Below, one piece after another: positions 17,729 through 26,474 of a stretch of DNA of 64,000 nucleotides. The position numbers were made by a program, and so were the translations under genes. The notes beneath the pieces were generated by a model. That model saw nothing but the letters and a program-made list of their open reading frames with translations, did no database searches and was not told the origin of the DNA. The stretch is from Streptomyces sp. SID13031 (lineage in GTDB: Bacteria; Actinomycetota; Actinomycetes; Propionibacteriales; Kribbellaceae), in the NCBI RefSeq assembly GCF_010548305.1, contig NZ_JAAGLV010000001.1:310001-374000 (forward strand), written 5' to 3'. Each line of letters starts with the position of its first letter. Positions within the stretch are counted from its first letter, which is position 1.

Positions 17729-18209
17729 GTCACCCATTCAATTCACCCGGTGAATTTCCTTGGTATTTCCACGGTAAATCATCGGGGAAAAACCGGCTGC
17801 GCAACAATTGCCCGGGCCCGATCGCCAACGAGACGCATCGGTGTCGAATATTTCGTCGTCGACGCAAGCCCGGAGACCGTCCTGGCCGGCTGGCCGAAAA
17901 AGCGCGGCAGGTAAAGGAGTTCCGGCCGAAGCCCTGGTGAACAGTGAGAATTTGCCCGGAAGTGTCAGTCATCTAGCCCTTGCGGGCGGCTGCCCGACTG
18001 TGATTCTCTGGAGTCGTCCGATTACCCAGCGAGTTTGCGACACGCGAGTCGACGTAGGCCTATACGTGGTCTGAAAGTCGGCCTATTGTTTCGCTGTCGG
18101 TTCAATCGACATTTGCTGACCGGGGGGTCGGTCAGGGGGTCAGCGGGGGCTGAGAGGCACCGCTGGTTGGCAGGGTCAGGGGTGGTCTCACTATGGGGGT
18201 TTTCCGGCA
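17729..18209. other. Long, relatively AT-rich leader region before the exopolysaccharide operon
   Basis: 480 bases without a supported gene and visibly less GC-rich than its surroundings. It holds a 17-base palindrome (AATTCACC-C-GGTGAATT, 17740-17756), an inverted repeat CTGACCG/CGGTCAG at 18116-18135 around a G5 loop, and several G4-G6 runs between 18122 and 18200. It probably contains the promoter and regulatory leader of the following eight-gene operon. No known riboswitch class was recognised. Confidence 0.45.
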
Positions 18210-19319
18210 ATGACAAAAGCTACTGGTCTGCGCGTCGGCGTGGTTGGCTGCGGTTACTGGGGATCGAAACACATCCGGGTTCTTCACTCGCTGGAGTCGG
18301 TCTCGACGATCGCGGTGATCGATCCGAACCCGGACCGCGCGCTTCAGCTGTCCCGGAACTATCCGGCGCTGGAGGCGTACAAGGATCTGGACGAGGCGCT
18401 TCCGCACCTCGACGCGGTGATCATCGCGACACCGCCGAGCACGCACAAACCGCTTGCCCTGAAGGCGATCGAGGCGGGTGTGCACGTGATGGTGGAGAAG
18501 CCGCTGGCGACCACCGCGGCGGACGCACGGGACATGATCGAGGCCGCGAAGGCCAAGGACGTCGTCCTGATGGTCGGCCACACCTTCGAGTACCACTCGG
18601 CGGTCTGGCAGTTGCGCGAGATGGTCCAGAGGAAGGAGCTCGGTGACCTGTACTACCTGGACACCGCGCGCCTCAACCTGGGGCTCTACCAGCACGACTG
18701 CAACGTGTTGTTCGACTTGGCGCCGCACGACGTCTCGATCCTGAACTACGTGCTCGGCGCGACGCCGGTCAGCGTGCAGTGCTGGTCGTCGCACCACGCG
18801 AACGCCAAGCTCGAGGACGTCGGCTACTTGCGGCTGCACTACAAGAACCCGGACGTGACGGCCAACGTGCACGTCAGTTGGCTGGACCCGTGCAAGGTCC
18901 GCCGGGTCACCATGGTCGGCAGCCAGAAGATGGTCATCTTCAACGACCTGTCGTCGGAGGAGCGGATCAAGGTCCACGACAAGGGCGTCTCGCAGTCGCC
19001 GCAGCTCGGCGAGGACCTGACGCAGCCGCCGATGTCCTACCGGTACGGCGATGTCGTGTCTCCTCACCTGGTGATGAACGAGCCGCTGATGGTCGAGGAC
19101 GAGCACTTCGTCGACTGCATCCTGCTCGGGATGTCGCCGCTGACCGGTGGGGCGAACGGCCTGGCCGTGGTCGAGGTACTCGAGGCAGCCCAGTTGTCGG
19201 CCGCCGAGGGCCGTGAGGTCCTGATCGACGAGATCCGGGCCGGCGGACCGCAGAAGGTCGTACTGGAAGAGGTCAAGATCCACCAGAACGGTTCGGCCTC
19301 GGTAGGTGAACTGCGGTGA
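18210..19319 (+). CDS. Gfo/Idh/MocA-family sugar dehydrogenase (WlbA-like)
   Basis: A 369-aa NAD(P)-dependent oxidoreductase. The Rossmann domain opens with VGVVGCGYWGSKHIRV and contains the family motif VMVEKPLA (Glu-Lys-Pro, about residue 95). The C-terminal catalytic domain has LGLYQHDCNVLFDLAPHDVSI with the conserved DLAPHD. With the aminotransferase and acetyltransferase that follow, it resembles the Wlb/Wbp pathway in which a UDP-HexNAc-uronic acid is oxidised at C3, aminated and acetylated. The exact sugar is inferred. It is first in the operon and overlaps the next gene by 4 bases (GTGA). Confidence 0.85.
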   Translation: MTKATGLRVGVVGCGYWGSKHIRVLHSLESVSTIAVIDPNPDRALQLSRNYPALEAYKDLDEALPHLDAVIIATPPSTHKPLALKAIEAGVHVMVEKPLATTAADARDMIEAAKAKDVVLMVGHTFEYHSAVWQLREMVQRKELGDLYYLDTARLNLGLYQHDCNVLFDLAPHDVSILNYVLGATPVSVQCWSSHHANAKLEDVGYLRLHYKNPDVTANVHVSWLDPCKVRRVTMVGSQKMVIFNDLSSEERIKVHDKGVSQSPQLGEDLTQPPMSYRYGDVVSPHLVMNEPLMVEDEHFVDCILLGMSPLTGGANGLAVVEVLEAAQLSAAEGREVLIDEIRAGGPQKVVLEEVKIHQNGSASVGELR

Positions 19320-20482
19320 CCGCGGGCATCTCGACCGACCGGCAGCAGCCGGCTCGGTCCTCCGAACCTGTGCCCTTTCTGGACATCTCGGGCGCTACCG
19401 CCGACGTCGTCGCCGAGGTCCGCCTCGGCTGGGACGAGGTGCTGCGCACCGGCCAGTACGTCGGTGGCGCCGCGGTCACCCGCTTCGAGCAGGAGTGGGC
19501 GCAGTACTGCGGGACCGACTTCGCCGTCGGTGTTGCCAACGGCACCGATGCGTTGCACCTGGCGATGCGTGCCTTGGGCATCGGTCCCGGCGACGAGGTG
19601 ATCGTTCCCGCGAACACGTTCGTGGCAACGGCCGAGGCAGTCGTCCTGGCCGGCGGCGTACCGCGGTTCGCCGATGTCGACGACGGCACCCTGCTGCTCA
19701 CCGCCGAGACGATCAAGGCTGCGGTCACACCCGCCACGAAGGCCGTCGCCGTGGTTCACCTCTACGGCCAGCTGCCCGACATGACGGCGATCTCGCAGAT
19801 CTGCGAGGAGCTCGGCCTGATCCTGATCGAGGATGCCGCCCAGGCCCAAGGGGCGACGTGGGACGGCAAGAAGGCCGGTTCGTTCGGCGCGGTCGGCTGC
19901 TTCAGCTTCTACCCGGGCAAGAACCTCGGCGCCTTCGGCGACGCGGGTGCCGTGGTCACCTCGGACCCGAAGCTGACCGACCTGATGCTGTCCATCCGCG
20001 ACCACGGCCGGATGCAGTCCGCCGGGGGTCACTACTCGCACGGAGTGCTGGGGATGAACAGCCGGCTGGACGGGGTCCAGGCGGTGGTGCTGTCGGCGAA
20101 GCTGCGACACCTCGACGAGTGGAACCAGCAGCGGCGCGCGCTGATGGCGACGTACCGGGAGCTGATCGATCCGGAGCGGGCGAAGCTGGTCGAGCAGCTC
20201 GAGGACGGCGAGGGTGTGCATCACCTGGCCGTCGTGCAGGTGGACCAGCGCGACCGGGTCCGCGAGCTGCTCGCGGAGCGCGGGATCGGTACCGGGATCC
20301 ACTATCCCGTTCCCTGCCACGTGATGGGGCCTTACGCGCAGTACGCCGACGGCCCGCTACCGGTGGCAGAGGCGGCCGCCGCGCGGCAACTGTCGCTGCC
20401 GATGTTCCCGCACCTGTCTCAGGATGACGCACGCCGGGTCGCCGAGGGACTGAACGAAGTACTGGCGGAGCTGGACCGATGA
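19316..20482 (+). CDS. DegT/DnrJ/EryC1/StrS-family sugar aminotransferase
   Basis: A 388-aa PLP enzyme that transaminates a keto-sugar nucleotide, probably the 3-keto product of the upstream dehydrogenase. The PLP-binding region is clear: GTDALHLAMRALGIGPGDEV, then ILIEDAAQAQGATWDGKKAG, and the Schiff-base lysine in CFSFYPGKNLGAFGDAGAVV (about residue 200). Length and motifs fit WlbC/DesV/WecE-type enzymes. It starts with GTG inside the stop of the previous gene and ends in an ATGA overlap with the next. Confidence 0.9.
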   Translation: MTAGISTDRQQPARSSEPVPFLDISGATADVVAEVRLGWDEVLRTGQYVGGAAVTRFEQEWAQYCGTDFAVGVANGTDALHLAMRALGIGPGDEVIVPANTFVATAEAVVLAGGVPRFADVDDGTLLLTAETIKAAVTPATKAVAVVHLYGQLPDMTAISQICEELGLILIEDAAQAQGATWDGKKAGSFGAVGCFSFYPGKNLGAFGDAGAVVTSDPKLTDLMLSIRDHGRMQSAGGHYSHGVLGMNSRLDGVQAVVLSAKLRHLDEWNQQRRALMATYRELIDPERAKLVEQLEDGEGVHHLAVVQVDQRDRVRELLAERGIGTGIHYPVPCHVMGPYAQYADGPLPVAEAAAARQLSLPMFPHLSQDDARRVAEGLNEVLAELDR

Positions 20483-21183
20483 GCAGCCACCCATCGATCA
20501 ACGCCGATCCGGGGGTCCAGATCGGCTACCCGGCGGCGCGGGTGGCCGATGCGGAGCTGACCCTCGGCGCGGATGCCAGGCTGCGCAGCGGCACGATCCT
20601 GTACGCCGGATCGCGGATCGGCGACCGGTTCGAGACCGGGCACAACGTGGTGGTCCGTGAACAGTGCGAGATCGCCGACGACGTGTCGGTCTGGAGCAAC
20701 ACCGTGATCGACTACGGCTGCCGGATCGGCGCCGGCGTGAAGATCCACACGAACTGCTACGTCGCGCAGTACACCGAGATCGGTCCGGGCGCGTTCCTCG
20801 CACCCGGCGTGACGATCGCGAACGACCTGTACCCGGGCAGTGCCGAGTCGGCCCAGCTGATGTCCGGGCCGTCGATCGGGGCCGGCGCGCAGCTAGGCGT
20901 GAACGTGACCGTGCTGCCGTTCGTCCGGATCGGGGCGAACTGCCTGGTCGGAGCGGGCTCGGTGGTCACCCGTGACCTGCCCGCGGGCACCGTCGCGTTC
21001 GGGAACCCGGCCCGCGTCCGCGGTCTGGTCGGTGAGCTGGAGGACATCGGCTCGCGGATCCAGGCGGACGACGAGTCGGCCTCGCGCTACCGGTTCTCCT
21101 CCGCAGAGAAGTCGGACCGGACAGACCAGGCCGAGCCGGAGACGGCGCTTGGCCGAAGTGTCACGATGGAGGTATTGGGATGA
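20479..21183 (+). CDS. Left-handed beta-helix (hexapeptide) acyltransferase
   Basis: A 234-aa transferase. Most of it consists of hexapeptide repeats ([LIV]-G-x-x-x-x pattern, for example VIDYGCRIGAGVKIH and TEIGPGAFLAPGVTI), which form the LbH fold that binds acetyl- or other acyl-CoA. The C-terminal 50 residues are polar and may be disordered. Its place after the dehydrogenase and aminotransferase suggests N-acetylation of the amino sugar, as WlbB does. It is coupled on both sides by ATGA overlaps. Confidence 0.85.
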   Translation: MSSHPSINADPGVQIGYPAARVADAELTLGADARLRSGTILYAGSRIGDRFETGHNVVVREQCEIADDVSVWSNTVIDYGCRIGAGVKIHTNCYVAQYTEIGPGAFLAPGVTIANDLYPGSAESAQLMSGPSIGAGAQLGVNVTVLPFVRIGANCLVGAGSVVTRDLPAGTVAFGNPARVRGLVGELEDIGSRIQADDESASRYRFSSAEKSDRTDQAEPETALGRSVTMEVLG

Positions 21184-21866
21184 GTCTCCTCCGCGGTAGC
21201 CGGGCAACCCCCGTAGTCCGGCCTATTCCCGTCCGCGGAGTGAGCCGCATCATTCCGGTGGGGTTGGTGAAAAGGTCTCTCGACCTGATCCTTGCTCTCA
21301 CCGGGATGGTGCTGGCTGCGCCTGTACTGCTGGCCATCTACGGGTGGATCCGGCTGACCAGCCCGGGACCTGGTCTGTTTCGTCAAGCCCGGCTCGGGGC
21401 CGGGCAGCACGACTTCGTGATGTACAAGTTCCGGACGATGAGGACCGACGCGGACCCGGCGGTGCACGCCGAGTACGTCCGCAGGATGGCCGCGGGTGAG
21501 GTCGAGAAGGTCGACGGTCTCTACAAGCTGCACCAGGACCCGCGGGTCACCAAGGCGGGCAGGTTCCTCCGCAAGACCAGCCTTGACGAGCTGCCGCAAC
21601 TGATCAACGTACTGCGTGGCGAGATGTCGCTGGTCGGACCGCGCCCGATGCTGCCGTTCGAAGCCGACCTGATCGGGGAGTGGGCCCTGCGCCGCTTCGA
21701 GGTCAAGCCCGGCCTGACCGGGTTGTGGCAGGTCAACGGCCGCAACAAGCTGACGATGGACGAGGGCCTGCGCTGGGACCTCGAGTACGTCGCCACCCGC
21801 AGCGTCCGGCTGGACCTGCGGATCATCTTCAAGACCATCCCGGCCCTGCTCGGGGGAGCGCGTTGA
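21180..21866 (+). CDS. Priming sugar-phosphate transferase (WcaJ-like catalytic domain)
   Basis: A 228-aa bacterial sugar transferase (PF02397 type) that loads the first sugar-1-phosphate onto undecaprenyl phosphate at the inner face of the membrane. There is one hydrophobic segment near residues 30-55 (LILALTGMVLAAPVLLAIYG), followed by the conserved SPGPGLFRQARLG, VMYKFRTM, FLRKTSLDELPQLINVLRGEM, SLVGPRP and PGLTGLWQVNGRN. It lacks the N-terminal multi-helix region of full WcaJ/WbaP, which is common in actinobacteria. It starts the repeat-unit assembly for this cluster. Confidence 0.92.
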   Translation: MSLLRGSRATPVVRPIPVRGVSRIIPVGLVKRSLDLILALTGMVLAAPVLLAIYGWIRLTSPGPGLFRQARLGAGQHDFVMYKFRTMRTDADPAVHAEYVRRMAAGEVEKVDGLYKLHQDPRVTKAGRFLRKTSLDELPQLINVLRGEMSLVGPRPMLPFEADLIGEWALRRFEVKPGLTGLWQVNGRNKLTMDEGLRWDLEYVATRSVRLDLRIIFKTIPALLGGAR

Positions 21867-23587
21867 CCGCGGCCGATCAAAGTGAGCAAGTCGCGTCGTC
21901 GGAGCCCGTGACCGGCTCCGGCGGCGAGGTGCTGGATGACCTGACCAGTGCCAGCGGTACGGCCCGCGACTCGGTCACGGTCGGCGTCTGGACGGCGCTC
22001 AGCCGCGGTACCGGAGTGATCCGGGTCGTGGTGATCGGAGCCGTCCTCGGCCCGACCTTCCTCGGCAACACCTATCAGCTGACGAACTCGCTGCCGAACC
22101 TGATCTACTACGGCTTCCTGGCCGGCTCGCTGTTCGTCTCGCTGCTGGTCCCCGCGCTCGTCCAGCACATCGACGAGCGCCGCCCGCGCGACGTCGCTCG
22201 GGTCAGCGGCGGATTCCTCGGTATCGCGCTCGCCTCCCTGCTCATGCTGGCACCCGTCGCGGTGGTCCTGCTCCCGGAGTTGCTGAAGGTGACAGCTCTC
22301 GGCGGCGTGGGGATCAGCGGTTCGGCGGCACAGGACGGCAGCCAGATCGGTGTCACCCGGCTGCTGATCCTGCTGACCATCCCGCAAGTCTTCCTGTACG
22401 CCGTCGTGGGCTCGGCGACAGCGGTGATGTACGCGCATCGCAAGTTCGCCCTGGCGGCTGCGGCGCCCCTCGTGGAGAACCTCGGCATCATCCTGGTCCT
22501 GGTGCTGAGCGGGTTGTTCTACGGCACCGGCAAGGAGCTCGGAGCCCAGTCCACCGGGCAGGTCCTGCTCCTCGGCCTGGGTTCCACCGGTGCGGTCGCC
22601 CTGCATGCCGCGATCCAGTGGTGGGGTGCCCGGAGGTCCGGAGTACTGCTGCGGCCGAGGGCGGGCTGGCGTGATCCGGAGGTTCTCGTCACGATCCGGA
22701 AGGCGCTGCGCTCGGTCAGCCAGGCCGGTCTGCTCGCACTGCAACTGCTGGCGCTCCTGCTCGTCTCGAACCGGGTCGCCGGCGGTACCGTCGCCATCCA
22801 GATGGCATTGAACTTCTACTACCTGCCGATCGCACTGGCCGCGACGCCGGTGGCGCTCGCCTTGCTGCCGAGGCTCTCGCGGTTGCATCAGAGCGACTCC
22901 ACCGATGAGTTCACCAGCACGTTCGTCGAAGGTCTCGGCCTGGCATTGTTCCTGGCCGTCCCCGCGGCGGTCGGCTTCGTCGTACTGGCCGACCCGATCG
23001 CGCACACCATCGCCGCCGGCCAGATGGCTTCGCCCGAGGGCCTCGCGATGATCTCCGGTGCGCTGGCGGCGCTCTCCCTCGGCCTGATCGGCGAGACCAC
23101 CTTCTACGTCACCACCCAGGCGGCCTATGCCCGTGGTGACACCCGTACGCCGCTGGTGTCGATGGCACTGCAGGCGGGCATCTGCCTGACGCTGTGCGCG
23201 TTGGCCACCTTCGCGCCGGCCCACTCGTTGCTACCGGCCATCGCCGCCGCGTATGCCGTCGCGGCCATCCTCGGCGGCGCGCACCTGTTCCTGCGAATGG
23301 GACTGGGAAGACGTGGCCGGCAACTGCTCGGATCACTCGGCCGGATCGTGATCGGTGCGATCGTGATGGCTGTGCCCGTCTACTTCATCGCCCGGCTGCT
23401 CGTGGCCCACCTCGACGGCCGCCTCGGTCAGATCGCTGCCCTCATCGTCGGAGCCGCGGTCGGGGCGATCACCTTCGGCCTCACCCAACTGGTACTGCGT
23501 TCCCCCGAGCTCGCCTGGCTGGGAGCCGGCTTGCGCAACCGGCGAGCGGCACCAGTTGCCGAGGTTGCCGGTGGGGAGACCCAGTGA
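21863..23587 (+). CDS. MurJ/MVIN-like lipid-linked oligosaccharide flippase
   Basis: A 574-aa integral membrane protein of the MOP exporter superfamily with about 14 hydrophobic segments and the MurJ-type N-terminal region GPTFLGNTYQLTNSLPNLIYYGFLAGSL. In this operon it probably flips the lipid-linked repeat unit across the membrane, the job usually done by Wzx; no Wzx-type gene is nearby. The start is taken as TTG at 21863, forming a TTGA overlap with the previous stop, in line with the tight coupling of the operon. Starts further in, such as the GTG near 21908, are possible. Confidence 0.82.
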   Translation: MTAADQSEQVASSEPVTGSGGEVLDDLTSASGTARDSVTVGVWTALSRGTGVIRVVVIGAVLGPTFLGNTYQLTNSLPNLIYYGFLAGSLFVSLLVPALVQHIDERRPRDVARVSGGFLGIALASLLMLAPVAVVLLPELLKVTALGGVGISGSAAQDGSQIGVTRLLILLTIPQVFLYAVVGSATAVMYAHRKFALAAAAPLVENLGIILVLVLSGLFYGTGKELGAQSTGQVLLLGLGSTGAVALHAAIQWWGARRSGVLLRPRAGWRDPEVLVTIRKALRSVSQAGLLALQLLALLLVSNRVAGGTVAIQMALNFYYLPIALAATPVALALLPRLSRLHQSDSTDEFTSTFVEGLGLALFLAVPAAVGFVVLADPIAHTIAAGQMASPEGLAMISGALAALSLGLIGETTFYVTTQAAYARGDTRTPLVSMALQAGICLTLCALATFAPAHSLLPAIAAAYAVAAILGGAHLFLRMGLGRRGRQLLGSLGRIVIGAIVMAVPVYFIARLLVAHLDGRLGQIAALIVGAAVGAITFGLTQLVLRSPELAWLGAGLRNRRAAPVAEVAGGETQ

Positions 23588-25098
23588 CGGTCACCTTTCC
23601 CACCACGGTCGCACCCACCAGACGTCGGGCCGGCCGGCCGCGGATGGACCTCATCGGTCTGGCGCTGGCCGGTCTTTGCCTTGCCCTCCTGCTGGGTGCG
23701 CTCGTCGCAGTGTCGGCCAAGTTCGCGCTCGCCTTCGTCGGGGTCGCCGGCCTGTCCGTGCTCGTCTGGCTCAGGCCGGTCACCGCGGCGTACCTGATCA
23801 TCGGCCTGACGCCGCTGGTGGCCGGCATCGACCGCGGCCGGATCGTCCCGGTCCTGCGCCCGAACGAAGCGCTGACCGTCTTCTGCGCGGGCATCCTGAC
23901 GCTGCGGTACTTCGTCCAGTTCCGTCCCGGGACGCCGATCCGGCCGTACATCACCCGGATCGAGCTGGCGCTGGTCTCGATCGCGGTCAGCAGTTCGATC
24001 CTGCCGCTGGCCTGGATGTTCCTGCAGGCCAAGGAGATCTCGGCGGACGACATCTCCTACGCGCTGGTGCTGTGGAAGTTCCTCGGCGTCTACGCGGTGG
24101 TCCGGTTCACCGTCAAGACCCAGCGGCACGTGCGCAACTGCCTGGCGGCGTCGATCGGTTCGGGGGTCGTGCTCGGCACGATCGCCATTCTGCAGACCCT
24201 CGACGTCCCCGGCATCCGCCCGTTCCTGCTGACCTTCTGGGCGCCGTTCGGGTACGAGGAGCAGCTGGCGATCCCGCGTGGCAGTTCGACGCTCTCGTTG
24301 CCGGCGGCAACCGCCGACGTCCTGATCTTCAACCTCGCGATAGCGGTGGCGATGCTGTGGAAGAGCCGTCGCCAGATCGCTGTGCTGGCCGGCGCCTGCC
24401 TGGTCTTCGTGATCGGCACCTTCGCCGCCGGGGAGTTCTCCAGCGTGCTGGGTCTGGTCGTCGGGCTGGTGTGCATCGCGATGGCCCTGCGCCGGCTGGA
24501 CCTGCTGAAGTATGTGCCCGTCGGGTTGTGCGTCGCCATCATCGCGGCCTGGCCCGCGGTGACGCATCGGCTGGAGGGCTTCCAATCGGCCCAGGGGTTG
24601 CCGAACAGCTGGATCGTGCGCTGGTACAACCTCTCGATGTACTTCTGGCCGGACCTGTTCAGCGGCTCCAACGTGCTGTTCGGCGTCCGGCCGTCGGCCC
24701 GGGTGGCGGTGCTGTCGCAGGGCACCGGCTACGTCTGGATCGAGAGCGGCTACACCTGGTTGTTGTGGGGTGGCGGGATCCCGCTGTTCGCGGCGTTCTG
24801 CTGGTTCGTCCGGGTGTCGTTGCGCGAGTTGTGGGCCCGGTGCAAGGACCTGACGGACTGGAGTGCGGTCGCGGCGGTCGGCGCGTTCACCGCGGTGATG
24901 GTGATCGTCGCAACGATGAACTTCGACCCGCACCTGACGTATCGCGGGACGGCGGACCTGCTGTTTGCGCTGCTGGCGCTGGCGGCGGTCGGGAAGGGGC
25001 CGCCGGACAAGATCGGGCGTCAACAGCGGCCCGGCACTGTCGAGGAAGGGCAAGGGGAGCCCATCATGGGGGCAGACGACAGGGGAGTAAGCAGATGA
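23584..25098 (+). CDS. O-antigen ligase/polymerase-like membrane protein
   Basis: A 504-aa protein with about 10-12 hydrophobic segments and a large periplasmic loop (about residues 310-390, with RWYNLSMYFWPDLFSGSNVLFGV). Architecture fits the O-antigen ligase/Wzy polymerase superfamily (PF04932 type). It probably joins repeat units outside the membrane. It starts with GTG in a GTGA overlap with the flippase and ends in an ATGA overlap. Sequence motifs in this family are weak, so the role rests on topology and context. Confidence 0.75.
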   Translation: MTVTFPTTVAPTRRRAGRPRMDLIGLALAGLCLALLLGALVAVSAKFALAFVGVAGLSVLVWLRPVTAAYLIIGLTPLVAGIDRGRIVPVLRPNEALTVFCAGILTLRYFVQFRPGTPIRPYITRIELALVSIAVSSSILPLAWMFLQAKEISADDISYALVLWKFLGVYAVVRFTVKTQRHVRNCLAASIGSGVVLGTIAILQTLDVPGIRPFLLTFWAPFGYEEQLAIPRGSSTLSLPAATADVLIFNLAIAVAMLWKSRRQIAVLAGACLVFVIGTFAAGEFSSVLGLVVGLVCIAMALRRLDLLKYVPVGLCVAIIAAWPAVTHRLEGFQSAQGLPNSWIVRWYNLSMYFWPDLFSGSNVLFGVRPSARVAVLSQGTGYVWIESGYTWLLWGGGIPLFAAFCWFVRVSLRELWARCKDLTDWSAVAAVGAFTAVMVIVATMNFDPHLTYRGTADLLFALLALAAVGKGPPDKIGRQQRPGTVEEGQGEPIMGADDRGVSR

Positions 25099-26474
25099 GT
25101 TCAGCCCGGCACCACACGGTGAAAACGCGCGGGATCGTCCGCAGCTATCTGTGGTTGATCATTCTGGTCACCATTCTGACGGCCGGCGCCGCGGCAGCGA
25201 CCGTGATCAGCCGGCCCAAGGTGTACGTCGGTGTGTCGCAGGTCGTCGTGTACGCCGATCCGGGCCGTGGCGCCGGAGCGGTACCCGACATGGGCACCGA
25301 ACGTGAGGTGGCGAACTCGGGTCTGGTGTCCGCCGCGGCCGCCAAGACACTGCGGATCGGGGTGACCCAGGCGACCGACGGACTGTCCGTGTCCGTGCCG
25401 GTCGATGCCAACGTGCTCCAGTTCAAGTACACCTCGGCCAGCCGCGTCCGCGCGCTGAACGGGGCAGCCGCCTTCACTGACGCCTATGTCGACTACCGCA
25501 ACAACGGCCGGAAAGCGAAACTGGCCGACGTGATCTCGCCGGCCACCGTGCCGACCGAACCCGAAGAAGCGAACCTGCCGCTGATCGTCGGCCTCGGCCT
25601 GGTCCTCGGCGCGATGCTCGGCATCGGGTTCGCCTTCGTCTGGGACCGGGTGCGCGGCCGCTTCCGCGGCTCCGGCGATGTCACCAGGCAGACCGGCTTG
25701 AAGGTACTCGCCCAGGTCCCGGCCGTCCGGCTGCGGTTCCCGTTGATCCCGGAGACCGGACCGCCGACACCGACGCGAGAGGTGTTCGGCTATCTGGCCG
25801 CACACCTGACCACTCTGATCAGCCGGGGCAAGGGTGCTTCGCTGGTGGTCAGCAGCCCGGCTCCAGGAGCCGGCAAGACGACCGTGGCCGCCCAGCTGGC
25901 GATCGCGATGGCCGCGACCGGCAAGGAGGTCGTGCTGATCGGGGGAGACCTGCGGCATCCCGACCTGCACCTCCTGTTCGGCACCCCGCTGACGCCGGGG
26001 CTGACCGACGTACTGAGCGACCGCTCCAAGCTGGACCGGGCGGTTCACGCGACCGAGTTCGTCAATCTGCGGGTGCTGGCGAGCGGGACTCCGCGGGTCG
26101 GGGCCTGGATCAACGTCGAGGATCTCGAGCTGCTGCTCCAGGGGTTGTCCAAGCACGCGTTCGTGGTGATCGACGCGCCGACCGCGATCGGTGCCTCCGA
26201 GGCCGCCGTATTGGCGGGACGGGCCGATTTCACCTTGCTGGTGGTCGATCCGCACCGCGGTTCGCGGGCCGAGGCCGAGTCGGCGGTGGCCGCGCTCACC
26301 GCTGTCGGAGCGAACTTGATCGGCTGCGTCGCGAACCAGCCGAGGTCACGGCGGTTCCATCGCAAGACCGTTCCGGCCGCCGCCGAGTCCACCTCGGGCG
26401 TGACCAGGGCGCCCGCCGCCGGTGAGCCGGTGGACGGTGGAACGGTCACTACGTCGGAACATGTCGGGTACTGA
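25095..26474 (+). CDS. Wzz/BY-kinase-like chain-length protein with altered Walker A' motif
   Basis: A 459-aa protein fusing a Wzz-type membrane region (helices at about 17-37 and 158-180, joined by a periplasmic domain) to a cytoplasmic ATPase domain. Walker A is SSPAPGAGKTTVAAQL. The Walker A' position reads VVLIGGDLRHP, with Gly where BY-kinases have the first Asp (usual form DxDxR-like, e.g. LIDGDLR). Walker B is FVVIDAPTAIG. The C-terminus has one Tyr as its last residue instead of a Tyr cluster. It probably controls polymer length or export; kinase activity is doubtful. Confidence 0.82.
   Translation: MSSARHHTVKTRGIVRSYLWLIILVTILTAGAAAATVISRPKVYVGVSQVVVYADPGRGAGAVPDMGTEREVANSGLVSAAAAKTLRIGVTQATDGLSVSVPVDANVLQFKYTSASRVRALNGAAAFTDAYVDYRNNGRKAKLADVISPATVPTEPEEANLPLIVGLGLVLGAMLGIGFAFVWDRVRGRFRGSGDVTRQTGLKVLAQVPAVRLRFPLIPETGPPTPTREVFGYLAAHLTTLISRGKGASLVVSSPAPGAGKTTVAAQLAIAMAATGKEVVLIGGDLRHPDLHLLFGTPLTPGLTDVLSDRSKLDRAVHATEFVNLRVLASGTPRVGAWINVEDLELLLQGLSKHAFVVIDAPTAIGASEAAVLAGRADFTLLVVDPHRGSRAEAESAVAALTAVGANLIGCVANQPRSRRFHRKTVPAAAESTSGVTRAPAAGEPVDGGTVTTSEHVGY

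Noticed and set aside
18120..18200. Possible TPP riboswitch, from CTGAGAGG near a G-rich stretch
   Set aside because: The other conserved parts of the TPP element are absent, and the downstream gene is a sugar dehydrogenase with no thiamine link.
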